From: Gammaproteobacteria bacterium Milos-ODIII6
GTDB lineage: Bacteria; Pseudomonadota; Gammaproteobacteria; Chromatiales; Chromatiaceae
Length of the DNA: 64,000 nucleotides
Assembly (NCBI GenBank): GCA_029228645.1
Contig: JAPTHR010000010.1
Coordinates: forward strand, 57,458-121,457
Reading direction: 5' to 3'
Of this stretch, positions 23,487-34,302 are shown piece by piece. The notes under the pieces are model-generated. The model was given only the letters and a program-made list of their open reading frames with translations, searched no databases and was not told the origin of the DNA. Made by a program: the position numbers and the translations under genes. Numbering within the stretch: the stretch's first letter is position 1; every line of letters begins with the position of its first letter.

Positions 23487-24077
23487 TCAGTTGGCCTGGG
23501 CCTTGCGCAGGCTCACGGACGCGAGGCACACATCCGCCTGAAAATCCCGCCCGATCGCGACCACGCCGATGCGCTTGAGGTGATCGGCGCGGAACGGCTT
23601 GCCGGTGCGGTAGGGGTGGATCGCCCGGAATGGGATCTGCAGGCGCTGCCACTCGGGTGTGGCCGTGAATTCGGCGCGGTAGGACTGCCACGGCAGCCAC
23701 AGGTCGGTGGTGCGCAGGTGCAGGTTGTAGCGCTCACCGTTGCCCGCCACCTCGATCTCGACCGCATCGAAGGCCGAGGCATCCATGGCTTCTCCGTCGG
23801 CGAGCTCCAGCACCATCTGCACGAAACCGCCGTTGTTGCGCGTGGAGACTTCGCCCTGCAGGCGCAGGCAGTCGCGGCCGGCATGCTGCGTTGGGGTCAG
23901 TCTGCCCGCAGAGACGCCGCCCATGACGTTGTCGCTGACCAGGCGCCAGCTGCTACCGAGGTTACTCCCGAGATCGCCGGAGCTCCGGTCGTCGATGATG
24001 AGGCTGTCTCCGGCATTGGCGGCAAGGGATGCAAAGGTCATGACAAGGGTCCAGAGGATGCGTTGCGTGGGCTTCAT
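23487..24077 (-). CDS. CIA30 (NDUFAF1-like) family protein with signal peptide
   Basis: A signal peptide (MKPTQRILWTLVMTFASLAANA) is followed by a beta-sandwich of the CIA30 type (WRLVSDNVMGGVS, LRLQGEVSTRNNGGFVQ, DAVEIEVAGNGERYNLHLR, PWQSYRAEFTA). Mitochondrial homologues assist complex I assembly; bacterial members are usually exported and of unknown function. It is convergent with the pirin gene 47 bp away. Its own promoter must lie in the palindrome-rich region 24078-24347. Confidence 0.85.
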   Translation of the reverse strand: MKPTQRILWTLVMTFASLAANAGDSLIIDDRSSGDLGSNLGSSWRLVSDNVMGGVSAGRLTPTQHAGRDCLRLQGEVSTRNNGGFVQMVLELADGEAMDASAFDAVEIEVAGNGERYNLHLRTTDLWLPWQSYRAEFTATPEWQRLQIPFRAIHPYRTGKPFRADHLKRIGVVAIGRDFQADVCLASVSLRKAQAN

Positions 24078-24160
24078 GCGATTTTTCAGACGATGGTGAT
24101 GCTTGCTGTTTTCTTCTTCAAGAGGGGATTGGACTGTGGGCGAATACCAAGCCGCTTTTT

Positions 24161-24320
24161 CCCCTCCCTAACCCTCCCCACTGGTGGGGAGGGGATGAAT
24201 ACTTACACCTACTGCTCGCCTTTGCCCCTTCCCTCACTTGTGGGGGAAGGCTGGGATGGGGGAGAACAGCGGGCCGTTTTGTCCCCTCCCTGGTCCTCCC
24301 CACGCGTGGGGAGGGGATAG
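24161..24320. repeat. Three GC-skewed palindromic intergenic repeats
   Basis: Two near-identical palindromes of the form CCTCCCCAC-n-GTGGGGAGG (about 24161-24195 and 24283-24320) flank a diverged inverted unit (about 24225-24262). They fill most of the gap between the CIA30 and sufE genes. Such units resemble dispersed intergenic repeats of proteobacteria. No gene is visible here. Confidence 0.7.
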
Positions 24321-24347
24321 AAGTAAACAGAGTGATTATCTCGTGCT

Positions 24348-24791
24348 TCAGGATACCGCTGCGTCTGGCGCGGTGTCATCGGCAAGCGCATCCGCCTGCT
24401 GCCTGAGCTTGTCCACGATCGCATAGATGCCCACGTGCCGGTTGGGCGAGAGGTGTTCGGCCAGTTCGAGTTGCTGGAACAGGCGGTCGAAGTCGATCGC
24501 GGCGATCTCGTCCGCGCTGTGGCCGGAGGCAATGTCGATCAGAACGGCGAGCACGCCCTTGATGATTGCGGTGTCGCAATCGCCATGGAACCGGATCCGG
24601 TCGGGTTGCGACGGATCCGGATAGGCGCTGATCCAGAGTTTGCTCATGCACGCCTTGACCCGCTTGTCCTCGGTCTTGAGGGCATCCGGCATGGCGGGCA
24701 GTTGTTCCCCCAGTTCCACCAGGTACTGGTAGCGGGTATCCCAGTCGCCGAGCAGGGCAAAGTCGTCGATCAGGTCGTCAATACTTGCCAT
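24348..24791 (-). CDS. sufE: SufE cysteine-desulfurase activator
   Basis: The 147-residue protein matches SufE: LGDWDTRYQYLVELG near the N-terminus and the sulfur-accepting cysteine in RVKACMSKLW (~48), then GDCDTAIIKGVLAVL. SufE receives persulfide from a SufS-type desulfurase and passes it to SufBCD. The ATG at 24791 follows GAGG; the frame is open upstream but overlaps the IscA-type gene. It closes the suf operon, although no sufS gene is present. Confidence 0.93.
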   Translation of the reverse strand: MASIDDLIDDFALLGDWDTRYQYLVELGEQLPAMPDALKTEDKRVKACMSKLWISAYPDPSQPDRIRFHGDCDTAIIKGVLAVLIDIASGHSADEIAAIDFDRLFQQLELAEHLSPNRHVGIYAIVDKLRQQADALADDTAPDAAVS

Positions 24792-24798
24792 GCTGGCC

Positions 24799-25125
24799 TC
24801 AGAAGGAAATGGACTCGCCGCAGCCACAGGCATTTTTGGCATTCGGATTGATGAACTCGAAGCCGGAGTTGAGCGCGTTGGTGCGCACGAAATCCAGGGT
24901 CATGCCGTCCAAGTGCGGCAGGCTGGCCTTGTCCACCACGATCGGGACGCCGAGCGATTCGAAAACCTGGTCGTCCTCGCGCACCTCATCCGCGTAATCG
25001 ACCACGTAGGCGTAGCCGCTGCAGCCGCTCTTGCGGGTGCCGAGGCGCAGCCCCTTGGCCTGCGGGTGTTCGGTCAGCATCTGGCGCACATGCGCGGCGG
25101 CGTTTTCAGTCAGTTGGATATTCAT
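24799..25125 (-). CDS. sufA: A-type Fe-S carrier protein (SufA/IscA family)
   Basis: The 108-residue protein has the three conserved cysteines of A-type carriers: GCSGY (~35) and ACGCGES at the C-terminus. GAGGAT lies 6 bp before the ATG at 25125. It accepts or delivers Fe-S clusters made by SufBCD. It lies between sufT and sufE, with only 7 bp to the sufE start. The subtype (SufA versus ErpA) is assigned from operon context. Confidence 0.9.
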   Translation of the reverse strand: MNIQLTENAAAHVRQMLTEHPQAKGLRLGTRKSGCSGYAYVVDYADEVREDDQVFESLGVPIVVDKASLPHLDGMTLDFVRTNALNSGFEFINPNAKNACGCGESISF

Positions 25126-25135
25126 CAGCTCATCC

Positions 25136-25495
25136 TCAAAAGATTCCCAGTTCCAGCCGTGCGGTCTCGCTGATACGCTCAGCAGACCAGGGTGGATCCC
25201 AAACCAGTGTGACCTCGGCCACCTCGACCCCGGGCACGGCCGCAACGGCCGCCTCGACCTGGCCGGGCAGTTGACCGGCCACGGGGCAGGCCGGGGAGGT
25301 CAGGGTCATACTTATTTTGACCACCCGATCGGTTGTGAATTCCAGCGCGTAGATCAAGCCGAGGTCGAGGATGTTGACCGGGATCTCGGGGTCGAACACG
25401 CCGCGCAGGGCGTCCAGGACCTGCGGCAGGCGGGCGTCATCTGCCGGTGTCACCAGCGGGCCGGGGCCCTGCTCCAGGGTGGCCGACGTGCTCAC
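25136..25495 (-). CDS. sufT: SufT, MIP18/DUF59 family Fe-S maturation protein
   Basis: The 119-residue protein has the DUF59 core: LRGVFDPEIPVNILDLGLIY and SMTLTSPACPVAGQL with the conserved cysteine, then VTLVWDPPW. SufT proteins help cluster delivery, mainly under high Fe-S demand. The GTG start overlaps the sufD stop (GTGA). Only 10 bp separate it from the A-type carrier. Confidence 0.92.
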   Translation of the reverse strand: MSTSATLEQGPGPLVTPADDARLPQVLDALRGVFDPEIPVNILDLGLIYALEFTTDRVVKISMTLTSPACPVAGQLPGQVEAAVAAVPGVEVAEVTLVWDPPWSAERISETARLELGIF

Positions 25496-26831
25496 GCCGA
25501 ACCCTCCTGTGATTGCACATCGGGGCTGCCCAGCCGTTTTTCCAGGGCCTGGTCGATGCGCTCACCCAACAGGGGGAAAGGGCAGCGCTCCAGGGTCTCG
25601 CGCGCGAATCCCAGGCTCAGCAGGCGCTTCGCGGTGGCAGGGTCGATGCCGCGTGATCGCAGGTAATAGACGTGTGCGGGATCGAGTTGTCCGACCGTGG
25701 CGCCATGGCTGCACTGCACGTCGTCGGCATAGATCTCGAGTGTCGGGCGGGTGTCGATCTCTGCGTCCCGAACCAGCATCAGGTTGGCATTGTGCAGGTG
25801 CGCCTCGCTGCCCTGGGCATCGCGATCCACCAGGATGCGGCCATCCAGCACGCCGCGCCCGGCGCCGTGCAGCAGCCCCTTGAAGCGCGACTCGCTGTGA
25901 CAGCCCGGAACGGCATGCGCGATATCGAGGTGGATGTCGTTGAACTGACCCTCGCCGACGGTGAACAGGCCGCCGAGATCGACCCTGGCGTCCGGGCCGG
26001 TGAAGCGCACGTCGATCTCGTTGCGCGCCCAGCTGCCGCCCAGTGCGAAACGGCTGCCAATGTACTCGCTGCCCTCCGCCAGGCGGACGCCTTCGGTGCA
26101 CAGGTGCATGCCGGCTTGCGACTGGTTCTGGTGCTGCAGGTGTGTCAGGCGGGCGCCGGGGGCGAGATCGAATTCGCTGACCGCGTTGCAGAAGTACGCG
26201 CCATCCTCGTCACCGAGGTAGTGCTCGACCAGGGTGACGGCGGCATCGCGCCCGAGCTGGACCCGATTGCGCGGCTGCAGCAGGCTCGGCTCGGTGCCCC
26301 CGGTGGCGAGGTGCAGGACCTCCAAGGGGCGATCGAGCACCACGCCGTCCCCGATCGTAAGCAGCAGGCCATCGTTGAGACCGGCGGCGTTCATCGCGGT
26401 GAATACATTGCGGCCTGGCGCGACCAGATGTCCGGGTGATGCCTGCGTCAGCCCCGGTGGGTTCGCGCCGGAAGCCAGCAGGCTGCCGACGTGCACACCG
26501 GCCGGCAGGCCGTCCAGGGAACTCAGTGAAGGCACCAGGCGCCCATCGGCGACGACCACGCGGAAGGCGTCCGGTCCGGCACAGAACAGCGCCTCGATAT
26601 CGGCCGGGCGCAACGCAGCAGCGTCCCCGACGGTCGCTGCGTAGCGTTGCTGGAAGAGTCGCTGCGCGCCGGCATAACGCCAGCTCTCGCTCTTGCGGGT
26701 CGGGATGGCTGCGTGCTCGAGAAGATACAGGCCGTCGTTGCGTGCCGCTGCGAGCCAGGCCGGGGTGTCACCGGCGGGAGCGGGGAGCGAACGCAGGTCC
26801 TGCAGATAATCGCTCGGTGCGACTGCCGGTT

Positions 26832-26835
<4 letters not shown>
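25492..26835 (-). CDS. sufD: SufD subunit of the SufBCD scaffold
   Basis: The 447-residue protein has the SufD beta-helix and C-terminal signatures (IYADDVQCSHGATVGQLD, YYLRSRGIDPATAKRLL). It pairs with SufB on the SufC2 ATPase to form the Fe-S scaffold and contributes to iron acquisition. Its ATG overlaps the sufC stop (ATGA), and its stop overlaps the sufT start, so the three genes are tightly coupled. Confidence 0.94.
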
Positions 26836-27587
<752 letters not shown>

Positions 27588-27615
27588 GTGCTTCATGCTC
27601 CTCATATCAATCGGT

Positions 27616-29060
<1,445 letters not shown>

Positions 29061-29064
<4 letters not shown>

Positions 29065-29225
29065 GCGCCTTCCTCCTGCGAAGCGTCGATCCAGGTATCC
29101 GGCCCGCTGCTGGACGCGTCCGGGTGACTTGCGCCGGCGTCACGCAGTGCCTCGAGCGTGAACCCGAGGTAGCGCGCGCTCTGCTCGAGGAAGTTCCGCT
29201 GGTGGACGGTCTGGGTGAAATCCAT
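29061..29225 (-). CDS. Small 54-residue protein heading the suf operon
   Basis: This short ORF ([20 protein letters not shown] at its start, ASQEEGA at its end) has a strong ribosome-binding site, AAGGAG, 8 bp before the ATG. Its stop overlaps the sufB ATG. It lies directly downstream of the palindromic operator and promoter. I do not recognise a family; it is polar, with no signal peptide or cysteines. It may be a bona fide small Suf-associated protein or a leader that couples translation to sufB. Confidence 0.7.
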
Positions 29226-29255
29226 GCCAATCTCCTTAACTGCAGTCGGGTTAAA

Positions 29256-29276
29256 ACCTGAGTAAATTACTCAGGT
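29256..29276. promoter_or_regulatory. Palindromic operator upstream of the suf operon
   Basis: CCTGAGTAAATTACTCAGG, extended by A/T on each side, is a perfect 10-bp inverted repeat around a single central base, 31 bp before the first ATG of the operon. Its form resembles Rrf2-family (IscR/SufR-type) operators, which control suf operons by Fe-S status. No such regulator gene is in the window. The family assignment is inferred. Confidence 0.75.
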
Positions 29277-29278
29277 AA

Positions 29279-29307
29279 TAGATATAGCCCGGGAGCATGC
29301 AAGTCAA
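29279..29307 (-). promoter_or_regulatory. Candidate suf promoter
   Basis: On the minus strand TTGACT (29307-29302) and TATCTA (29284-29279) are 17 bp apart. The palindromic operator begins 3 bp downstream of the -10 hexamer, so a bound repressor would cover the transcription start. Confidence 0.55.
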
Positions 29308-29347
29308 GGCTTTCTCACCTGACCTACTGGCGCGATTTGTGCGGGAT

Positions 29348-30322
29348 TTAACTGCTCGACCTGGGGTCGAGCCCCTCCACCTCGGCGAGCTTCTCCAGTG
29401 CCACCTCCATCAGCCAGCGTGCCTTGGCGGTCATCACGTGCAGGTAGGCATGCAGCGCGGCGTCCTGGCTGGTCTGGTTTTCGCAGCGGGTGCTGTATTC
29501 CTCGAAGGCGACCAGGGTCTCGATGATGCTCGACATGTGGTGCGGGCACTCGCACTTGAGGGTGGTGGTGATGTCCGACAGCGCGGCCAGTTCACCATTG
29601 GAAAAGATGCGCGGTGGGGCGGGCTCGGCGGTGACCAGGTTCGGATCGAAGGCCAGCGCCGCGGTATCGACCGTGCCCTGCGGCGGGGTAAAGGCATGCT
29701 GCCAGAGGTGGTCGAGCGTGACGGGCGCGCGCTCGCTCTCGATATGCAGACGTTTCAGCTGGCGCAGAATGCCGGAGGGAGCAAACGCATATACGACCAC
29801 CACGTTATTGGCATGATTGCGCAGCCCCGGGTCCTGCAGTTGGCGGATCGTATCCTGGTCGAGGAAGGGGAACTCGATGATCAGGGTGTCGCAGTCGTTC
29901 TCGTCCTCGACGAAGTGATCGAGGTCGCTGTACACCCCGACCAGGTCGACCGACTCCGGAATATTCTGCGCGTGGCGAGCACGAATCGAGAGGGCCTCGC
30001 CGACGATGCAGACGCGTGCGTGGCTGGGCGCCATCTCCGAGGTATGGCCGGAGCCGGACTGGGCCAGGCGTTGGCGCAGTTCGTCGCCGCCGAGCCGGGC
30101 GATGGTGCCGATCGCATGTCCCCGGTCCACCAGGGTCTTGATCATGGTCAGCCGGGTGACGTCGTCCTGGGAGTACAGGCGTCCGCCTTTCTCAGTGCGC
30201 TGCGGTTGCACCAGCTCGTAACGGCGCTCCCAGATACGCAGGGTGTCGGTGGGAATGCCGGTGAGGCGCGACACGGCGCCGATGCGGTAACGATTGGGCA
30301 TGGATTCGAGTTGGGTAGCCAT
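29348..30322 (-). CDS. litR: LitR/CarH-like MerR-family regulator lacking the B12 motif
   Basis: The 324-residue protein has a MerR winged helix (about 11-80: YRIGAVSRLTGIPTDTLRIWERRYEL). An effector region of about 200 residues follows, aligning in layout with the B12-binding LitR/CarH proteins (VCIVGEALSIRARHAQNIPE, VDLVGVYSDLDHF). The cobalamin signature DxHxxG is not present where expected, so light sensing by B12 is doubtful here. AAGGAGG precedes the ATG. It is co-directional with NTF2-like, SDR and gpx genes, and near two photolyases and the cyclopropane-synthase operon, which are usual LitR targets. Confidence 0.8.
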   Translation of the reverse strand: MATQLESMPNRYRIGAVSRLTGIPTDTLRIWERRYELVQPQRTEKGGRLYSQDDVTRLTMIKTLVDRGHAIGTIARLGGDELRQRLAQSGSGHTSEMAPSHARVCIVGEALSIRARHAQNIPESVDLVGVYSDLDHFVEDENDCDTLIIEFPFLDQDTIRQLQDPGLRNHANNVVVVYAFAPSGILRQLKRLHIESERAPVTLDHLWQHAFTPPQGTVDTAALAFDPNLVTAEPAPPRIFSNGELAALSDITTTLKCECPHHMSSIIETLVAFEEYSTRCENQTSQDAALHAYLHVMTAKARWLMEVALEKLAEVEGLDPRSSS

Positions 30323-30361
30323 GGGGTTTCCTCCTTAGTTGTTCACGATGGGATCGGGAAG

Positions 30362-30814
30362 TCAATCACTCACCTGGTCCCCGGGTTCGGCCTGCGAGCG
30401 ACGCAGCAGCCAGCGTGTAGGCGGGCCGGTCAAGGGCAGGCGTGCATACAGTTCGCTGGCGCTGTCCCAGTAGTCACGGTGCGATACGGCGCGTCCGGCG
30501 GAGTCGAACTCGACCCGACTGAGCCCCTCGATGCTGAGAGGGCGCGATGGGTCCGGTCGGAAGGTCCAGCGCAGGAAGGCGCGGTCCTCCTGGGCGCAGG
30601 ATTCGAGGACATCGAAGCGCGCCTGCGGCCAGTGCCGGAACATGTGTTCGAAGATGCGGCGGATCGCTGCCGGCCCGCGCACCCGGTTGAAGGGATCGGC
30701 GAACAGCGCATCCGGCGCGAACAGCGCGTCCAGCTGGCGCAGATCGCCGCGCGAGAGTGTCTCGAAGAAATGGCAGTAACGCGCCACGGCCTGTTCTAGG
30801 TTCGAAGTATCCAT
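30362..30814 (-). CDS. NTF2/SnoaL-like protein
   Basis: The 150-residue protein has the cone-shaped NTF2-like layout (ARYCHFFETLSRGDLRQLDALFAPDA, DPFNRVRGPAAIRRIF, HRDYWDSASELY). Members bind small hydrophobic ligands or act as isomerases/hydratases; the role here is unknown. It overlaps the SDR gene upstream by 19 bp and precedes the LitR-like regulator by 39 bp, so the four genes gpx-sdr-ntf2-litR appear to form one transcript. Confidence 0.85.
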   Translation of the reverse strand: MDTSNLEQAVARYCHFFETLSRGDLRQLDALFAPDALFADPFNRVRGPAAIRRIFEHMFRHWPQARFDVLESCAQEDRAFLRWTFRPDPSRPLSIEGLSRVEFDSAGRAVSHRDYWDSASELYARLPLTGPPTRWLLRRSQAEPGDQVSD

Positions 30815-31557
30815 CGGTTCACGCTGGCAAAGAAAAGGGGATAGGGCAGGCAGCGGAGCAGCTTGAGCATCCAGGTCAGGCGACGCGGAAAGGTGATCTC
30901 GAACCCGCGCCGGTCGATGCCGTCGGCAATGCGTTGCGCGGCCTGCTCCGGTTCCATCCGGAAGGGCATGGAAAAGGCGTTCCGGTCCGTCAGCCGGGAG
31001 CGCACGAAGCCGGGGTTGATCACCCGCAAGGAGATCCCCTCGCGCATCAGCTCGGGGCGCAGGGCCTCCGCCATGTGCAGGGTGGCGGCCTTGGGGGCGC
31101 TGTAGGGCGCTCCCATCGGAAGGCCACGGTAGGCGGCGGCACTGACATTGAGCAGGATCTGACCGCCGTGCGGGCGCATGCGCGGCACCACGGCATCCAA
31201 CAGGTAAACACTGGCCAGGTAATTGCTGCGGTTGAGCTGCTCGAACAGGCCGATGTCGAATTCCTGCAGGGGCATCGGACGGTAGTCGCCGACATTCATC
31301 AGGACCAGCTCGGGCGGTTCACCGGCAAACACCCGCTCCGCCGCCGCGTGCAGCGCAGCCGGGTCGGTCGCATCCACCGCGATGGCTGCTCCGCCGGTCG
31401 ACTGCGCGAGTTCCTGCAAGGGCTGCGCGCGGCGCGCCGAGAGCCACAATCGCCAGCCGCGTTGCGCAAGCAGACCGGCCAGGGCGTGACCCATACCCTG
31501 GCTGGCGCCGATGATCCAGGCGCTGCGTTGGCCTTGTCGCGGAGAGACTTGGGTCAC
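30796..31557 (-). CDS. Short-chain dehydrogenase/reductase
   Basis: The 253-residue protein starts at a GTG (31557) overlapping the gpx stop (GTGA). It has the cofactor motif IGASQGMGHAL near the N-terminus, LVLMNVGDY in place of NNAG, and the catalytic pattern with Ser/Tyr/Lys (LNVSAAAYRG, PYSAPKAATLHM). It probably reduces a lipid-like or ketone substrate. Genes of this type are regular members of the light-inducible gene set found around it. Confidence 0.87.
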   Translation of the reverse strand: MTQVSPRQGQRSAWIIGASQGMGHALAGLLAQRGWRLWLSARRAQPLQELAQSTGGAAIAVDATDPAALHAAAERVFAGEPPELVLMNVGDYRPMPLQEFDIGLFEQLNRSNYLASVYLLDAVVPRMRPHGGQILLNVSAAAYRGLPMGAPYSAPKAATLHMAEALRPELMREGISLRVINPGFVRSRLTDRNAFSMPFRMEPEQAAQRIADGIDRRGFEITFPRRLTWMLKLLRCLPYPLFFASVNRWILRT

Positions 31558-32105
31558 TGCAGGGCCTTGTCGATGGCCTTGAGCAGGCGGGGGCTGTCGG
31601 GCTTGGTCATGCTCCAGTAGGAGTCGATCAGCTGACCGTCCCGGCCGATCAGGTACTTGTGGAAGTTCCATTTCGGGCGCGAGTCGGCCGCCGCGATCAG
31701 CGCCTTATAGAAAGGGTGCGCCTGCTCGCCCTTGACGCTGACCTTGGCGAACATCGGGAAATTGACGCCGTAGGTGAGCCGGCAGAACTTCTTTATAGAG
31801 TCCTCGCCGCCCGGTTCCTGGTTGCCGAAATCGTTGGAGGGAAAGCCCAGGATGACCAGGCCGTCGTCTTTCTTCTCCGCGTAGAGCTTTTCCAGCGCGT
31901 CGTACTGTGGCGTGAACGCGCATCGGCTCGCCGTGTTGACCACCAGCAGCACCTTGCCCTTGTATTCCTCACACAGCCGCACCTCTTCCCTGGAGTCCAG
32001 CTTGCGCATGCTGAAGTCCAGCAGTTGCGGGCACTGTGTGCCTGACTGAGCCTGAGCCGCTGGGGTGAGCAGGGTCGAAGCTACGAGAAATGTCCAAAAT
32101 TTCAT
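31554..32105 (-). CDS. Glutathione peroxidase family protein with signal peptide
   Basis: The 183-residue protein has a signal peptide (MKFWTFLVASTLLTPAAQAQ) and the peroxidase catalytic tetrad motifs: cysteine in NTASRCAFTPQYDALE, FPSNDFGNQEPG and WNFHKYLIGRDG. A cysteine, not selenocysteine, is in the active site. It should reduce lipid or alkyl hydroperoxides in the periplasm, apt for photo-oxidative stress. It is the first gene of the gpx-sdr-ntf2-litR set and diverges from the FAD-oxidoreductase operon. Confidence 0.92.
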   Translation of the reverse strand: MKFWTFLVASTLLTPAAQAQSGTQCPQLLDFSMRKLDSREEVRLCEEYKGKVLLVVNTASRCAFTPQYDALEKLYAEKKDDGLVILGFPSNDFGNQEPGGEDSIKKFCRLTYGVNFPMFAKVSVKGEQAHPFYKALIAAADSRPKWNFHKYLIGRDGQLIDSYWSMTKPDSPRLLKAIDKALQ

Positions 32106-32200
32106 GTTCAGTACCTTGACGTTGTCGAGATCTTGTATAACTATATGTAGAACAAATAGCGGCAAAAATCAAACATAACTTGAACATTTGGAGAGTTGAC
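32106..32200. promoter_or_regulatory. Divergent promoter region of the light-stress operons
   Basis: These 95 bp separate two divergent operons and are AT-rich. They contain TTGTATAACTATATGTAGAA followed by CAA, an imperfect dyad ending in TTGT/ACAA that could hold overlapping -35 elements for both directions. MerR-family regulators bind dyads of this kind between the -35 and -10 hexamers. The LitR-like protein encoded nearby is the likely regulator, by inference. Confidence 0.45.
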
Positions 32201-33544
32201 ATGGACAAGGAGCGGGTTGCGGTCATCGGAAGCGGGATCAGCGGGCTGTCGGCTGCCTGGCTGCTGCGCGATAGCGCCCAGGTCACTCTGTTCGAGGCGG
32301 ATGCGCGCTTTGGCGGCCACTCTCACACCTATGTGGTGGAGGAGGCTGATCGCGAGGTGGCGATAGATACCGGCTTCATGGTGTTCAACCGCCCGAATTA
32401 CCCCCTGCTCAGCCGACTGTTCGAGGAACTCGGCGTGCGCACCTACGCCACCGACATGTCGTTTTCGGTCTCCCTGGACCAGGGGCGACTGGAGTACGCC
32501 GGTTCCAGTCTGGCCTCGCTGTTCGCTCAAAGGAGTAACCTGGCGCGTCCCGGCTTCTGGCGAATGTTGGCTGACATCATGCGCTTCAATCGGGCTGCGC
32601 GAGCACTCCTGCAACGCCCGTCCGCGATGGAGAACGGCCGCCTGCGGGACTTTCTCGACCGGCACCGTCTCGGTGAGCGCTTTCGCCAGGACTACCTTTT
32701 CCCGATGGCGGCGGCCATCTGGTCGTGCCCGCGCGAAGCGGTCGCCGATTTCCCGGCCCGCTCGTTCGTGCGTTTTTTCGCCAACCATGGGCTGATCGAT
32801 CTGGTCGACAGGCCGCAGTGGCAGACGCTGGTGGGTGGGTCGCGGTCCTATGTATCGCGCCTGGTATCGGATCTCGGCCCGGTGCGCGCCCGGGAAGGCA
32901 GCCCGGTGGCGTTTGTACGCCGCCTGGAACAGGGCGTGCAGCTGGGTCTCGAGGATGGCCGGCGGGAGCAATTCGACCAGGTGATATTCGCCTGCCACTC
33001 CGATCAGGCGCTCCAGCTGCTGGCCGACGCCAGCCCCTCCGAGACAGCGATGCTGAACTCGGTGCCCTACCAACCCAACCGGGTCCTGCTGCACACGGAC
33101 CCGGCGCTGATGCCGAAACGTCGCGCGGTGTGGGCGTCCTGGAACTACCTGGATGGCGCGGCGCGCTCGGGCGAGGAGGCGGTCAGCGTGACCTACTGGA
33201 TGAACTCACTGCAGCGCCTGAACACCGAGACGCCCTATTTCGTGACGCTCAACCCGGTGCGCGAACCCGACCCCGGTCAGGTGCTGGCGGAGTTCGAGTA
33301 TGCCCACCCGGTCTTCGATGCAGGCAGCCAGCAGCTCCAGTCCCGCCTGGAGACGGTCCAGGGACGCGATGGGGTCTGGTTCTGTGGCGCCTGGACCGGC
33401 TATGGATTTCACGAGGACGGCATGCGCTCGGGCGTCGACGTGGCACTGCGGCTCGGCGCGACCCTGCCCTGGGGCGAACAGATCGAGGCCTCGCGCGCGC
33501 TCACGCCGCCGCGCGAACCCGCCATCGTGGTACCGCAGGCATGA
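32201..33544 (+). CDS. FAD/NAD(P)-binding amine-oxidase-like protein
   Basis: The 447-residue flavoprotein starts with the Rossmann motif VAVIGSGISGLSAAWLL and the FAD-binding VTLFEADARFGGHSHTY. It ends with VWFCGAWTGYGFHEDGMRSG. It belongs to the group of predicted desaturase/amine-oxidase-like proteins encoded with DUF1365 and cyclopropane synthase. In alphaproteobacteria, related genes have been tied to furan-fatty-acid synthesis. GGAGAG precedes the ATG, and the stop overlaps the DUF1365 start. Confidence 0.9.
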   Translation: MDKERVAVIGSGISGLSAAWLLRDSAQVTLFEADARFGGHSHTYVVEEADREVAIDTGFMVFNRPNYPLLSRLFEELGVRTYATDMSFSVSLDQGRLEYAGSSLASLFAQRSNLARPGFWRMLADIMRFNRAARALLQRPSAMENGRLRDFLDRHRLGERFRQDYLFPMAAAIWSCPREAVADFPARSFVRFFANHGLIDLVDRPQWQTLVGGSRSYVSRLVSDLGPVRAREGSPVAFVRRLEQGVQLGLEDGRREQFDQVIFACHSDQALQLLADASPSETAMLNSVPYQPNRVLLHTDPALMPKRRAVWASWNYLDGAARSGEEAVSVTYWMNSLQRLNTETPYFVTLNPVREPDPGQVLAEFEYAHPVFDAGSQQLQSRLETVQGRDGVWFCGAWTGYGFHEDGMRSGVDVALRLGATLPWGEQIEASRALTPPREPAIVVPQA

Positions 33545-34302
33545 GCGAGCCCGCCGACCTGTACGCCTGTGAGGTGATGCATCGCCGCCATCGGCCGATC
33601 ACCTATGGCTTCGTTTACCGCACCTTCAGCCTGTTGGTGGACATCGATCGCCTGCAGGAGCTCGACCGCATCAGTCCGCTGTTTTCCGTGGATCGTTTCA
33701 ACCTGCTCAGCCTGCATGCGCGGGATCACCTGCCGGACGGCGAGACGGATCTGCGCGCCTGGATCGACCGCACCCTGGCGGCGCACGGCATCGACCCACA
33801 GGGACTGCGGGTCCGGCTGTTTTGCATGCCCCGGGTGTTGGGCTGGGGCTTCGACCCGCTGAGCGTATGGTTCTGCGAATCGAGCGAGGGAGAGCCCGTG
33901 GCAGTGCTGGGAGAGGTGCACAACACCTTCGGCGAGCGGCACTGTTACCTCCTGGACGCCGCCGGCGCCGGCTGGCCGGTGCGCACCCGCCGCGACAAGG
34001 TGTTTCACGTATCACCGTTCTTGCGGGTGGAGGGCCAGTACAAATTCGTGCTGTCCAAGCCCGACGACAAGCTTCGGGTCAGCGTGCAGCTCAGCGATGC
34101 GGAGGGAAAACTCCTGAGCGCCACCCAGGCCGGCGAGCGGATCGCCTTCAGCACCGGCAACCTGCTACGGCAATTTGCGCGGGTTCCTTTCCAGACCGCC
34201 AAGGTCCTCGGGGGCATTCACTGGCATGCCCTCAAGATCTGGATGCGTGGCGTGTCTTTCCAGCACAAACCCGAACCACCCAGTAAGGAGGTCAGCCCAT
34301 GA
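33541..34302 (+). CDS. DUF1365 domain protein
   Basis: The 253-residue protein begins at an ATG overlapping the FAD-oxidoreductase stop (ATGA). It has the DUF1365 motifs YACEVMHRRHRPITYGFVY, MPRVLGWGFDPLSVWFCES, VHNTFGERHCYLL and DKVFHVSPFL. No activity is established for the family. Its constant pairing with an FAD-oxidoreductase and a cyclopropane-synthase-like enzyme suggests a role in modifying membrane fatty acids. Confidence 0.92.
   Translation: MSEPADLYACEVMHRRHRPITYGFVYRTFSLLVDIDRLQELDRISPLFSVDRFNLLSLHARDHLPDGETDLRAWIDRTLAAHGIDPQGLRVRLFCMPRVLGWGFDPLSVWFCESSEGEPVAVLGEVHNTFGERHCYLLDAAGAGWPVRTRRDKVFHVSPFLRVEGQYKFVLSKPDDKLRVSVQLSDAEGKLLSATQAGERIAFSTGNLLRQFARVPFQTAKVLGGIHWHALKIWMRGVSFQHKPEPPSKEVSP

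Noticed and set aside
29297..30799. 500-codon plus-strand frame
   Set aside because: Antisense to the LitR-like and NTF2-like genes.
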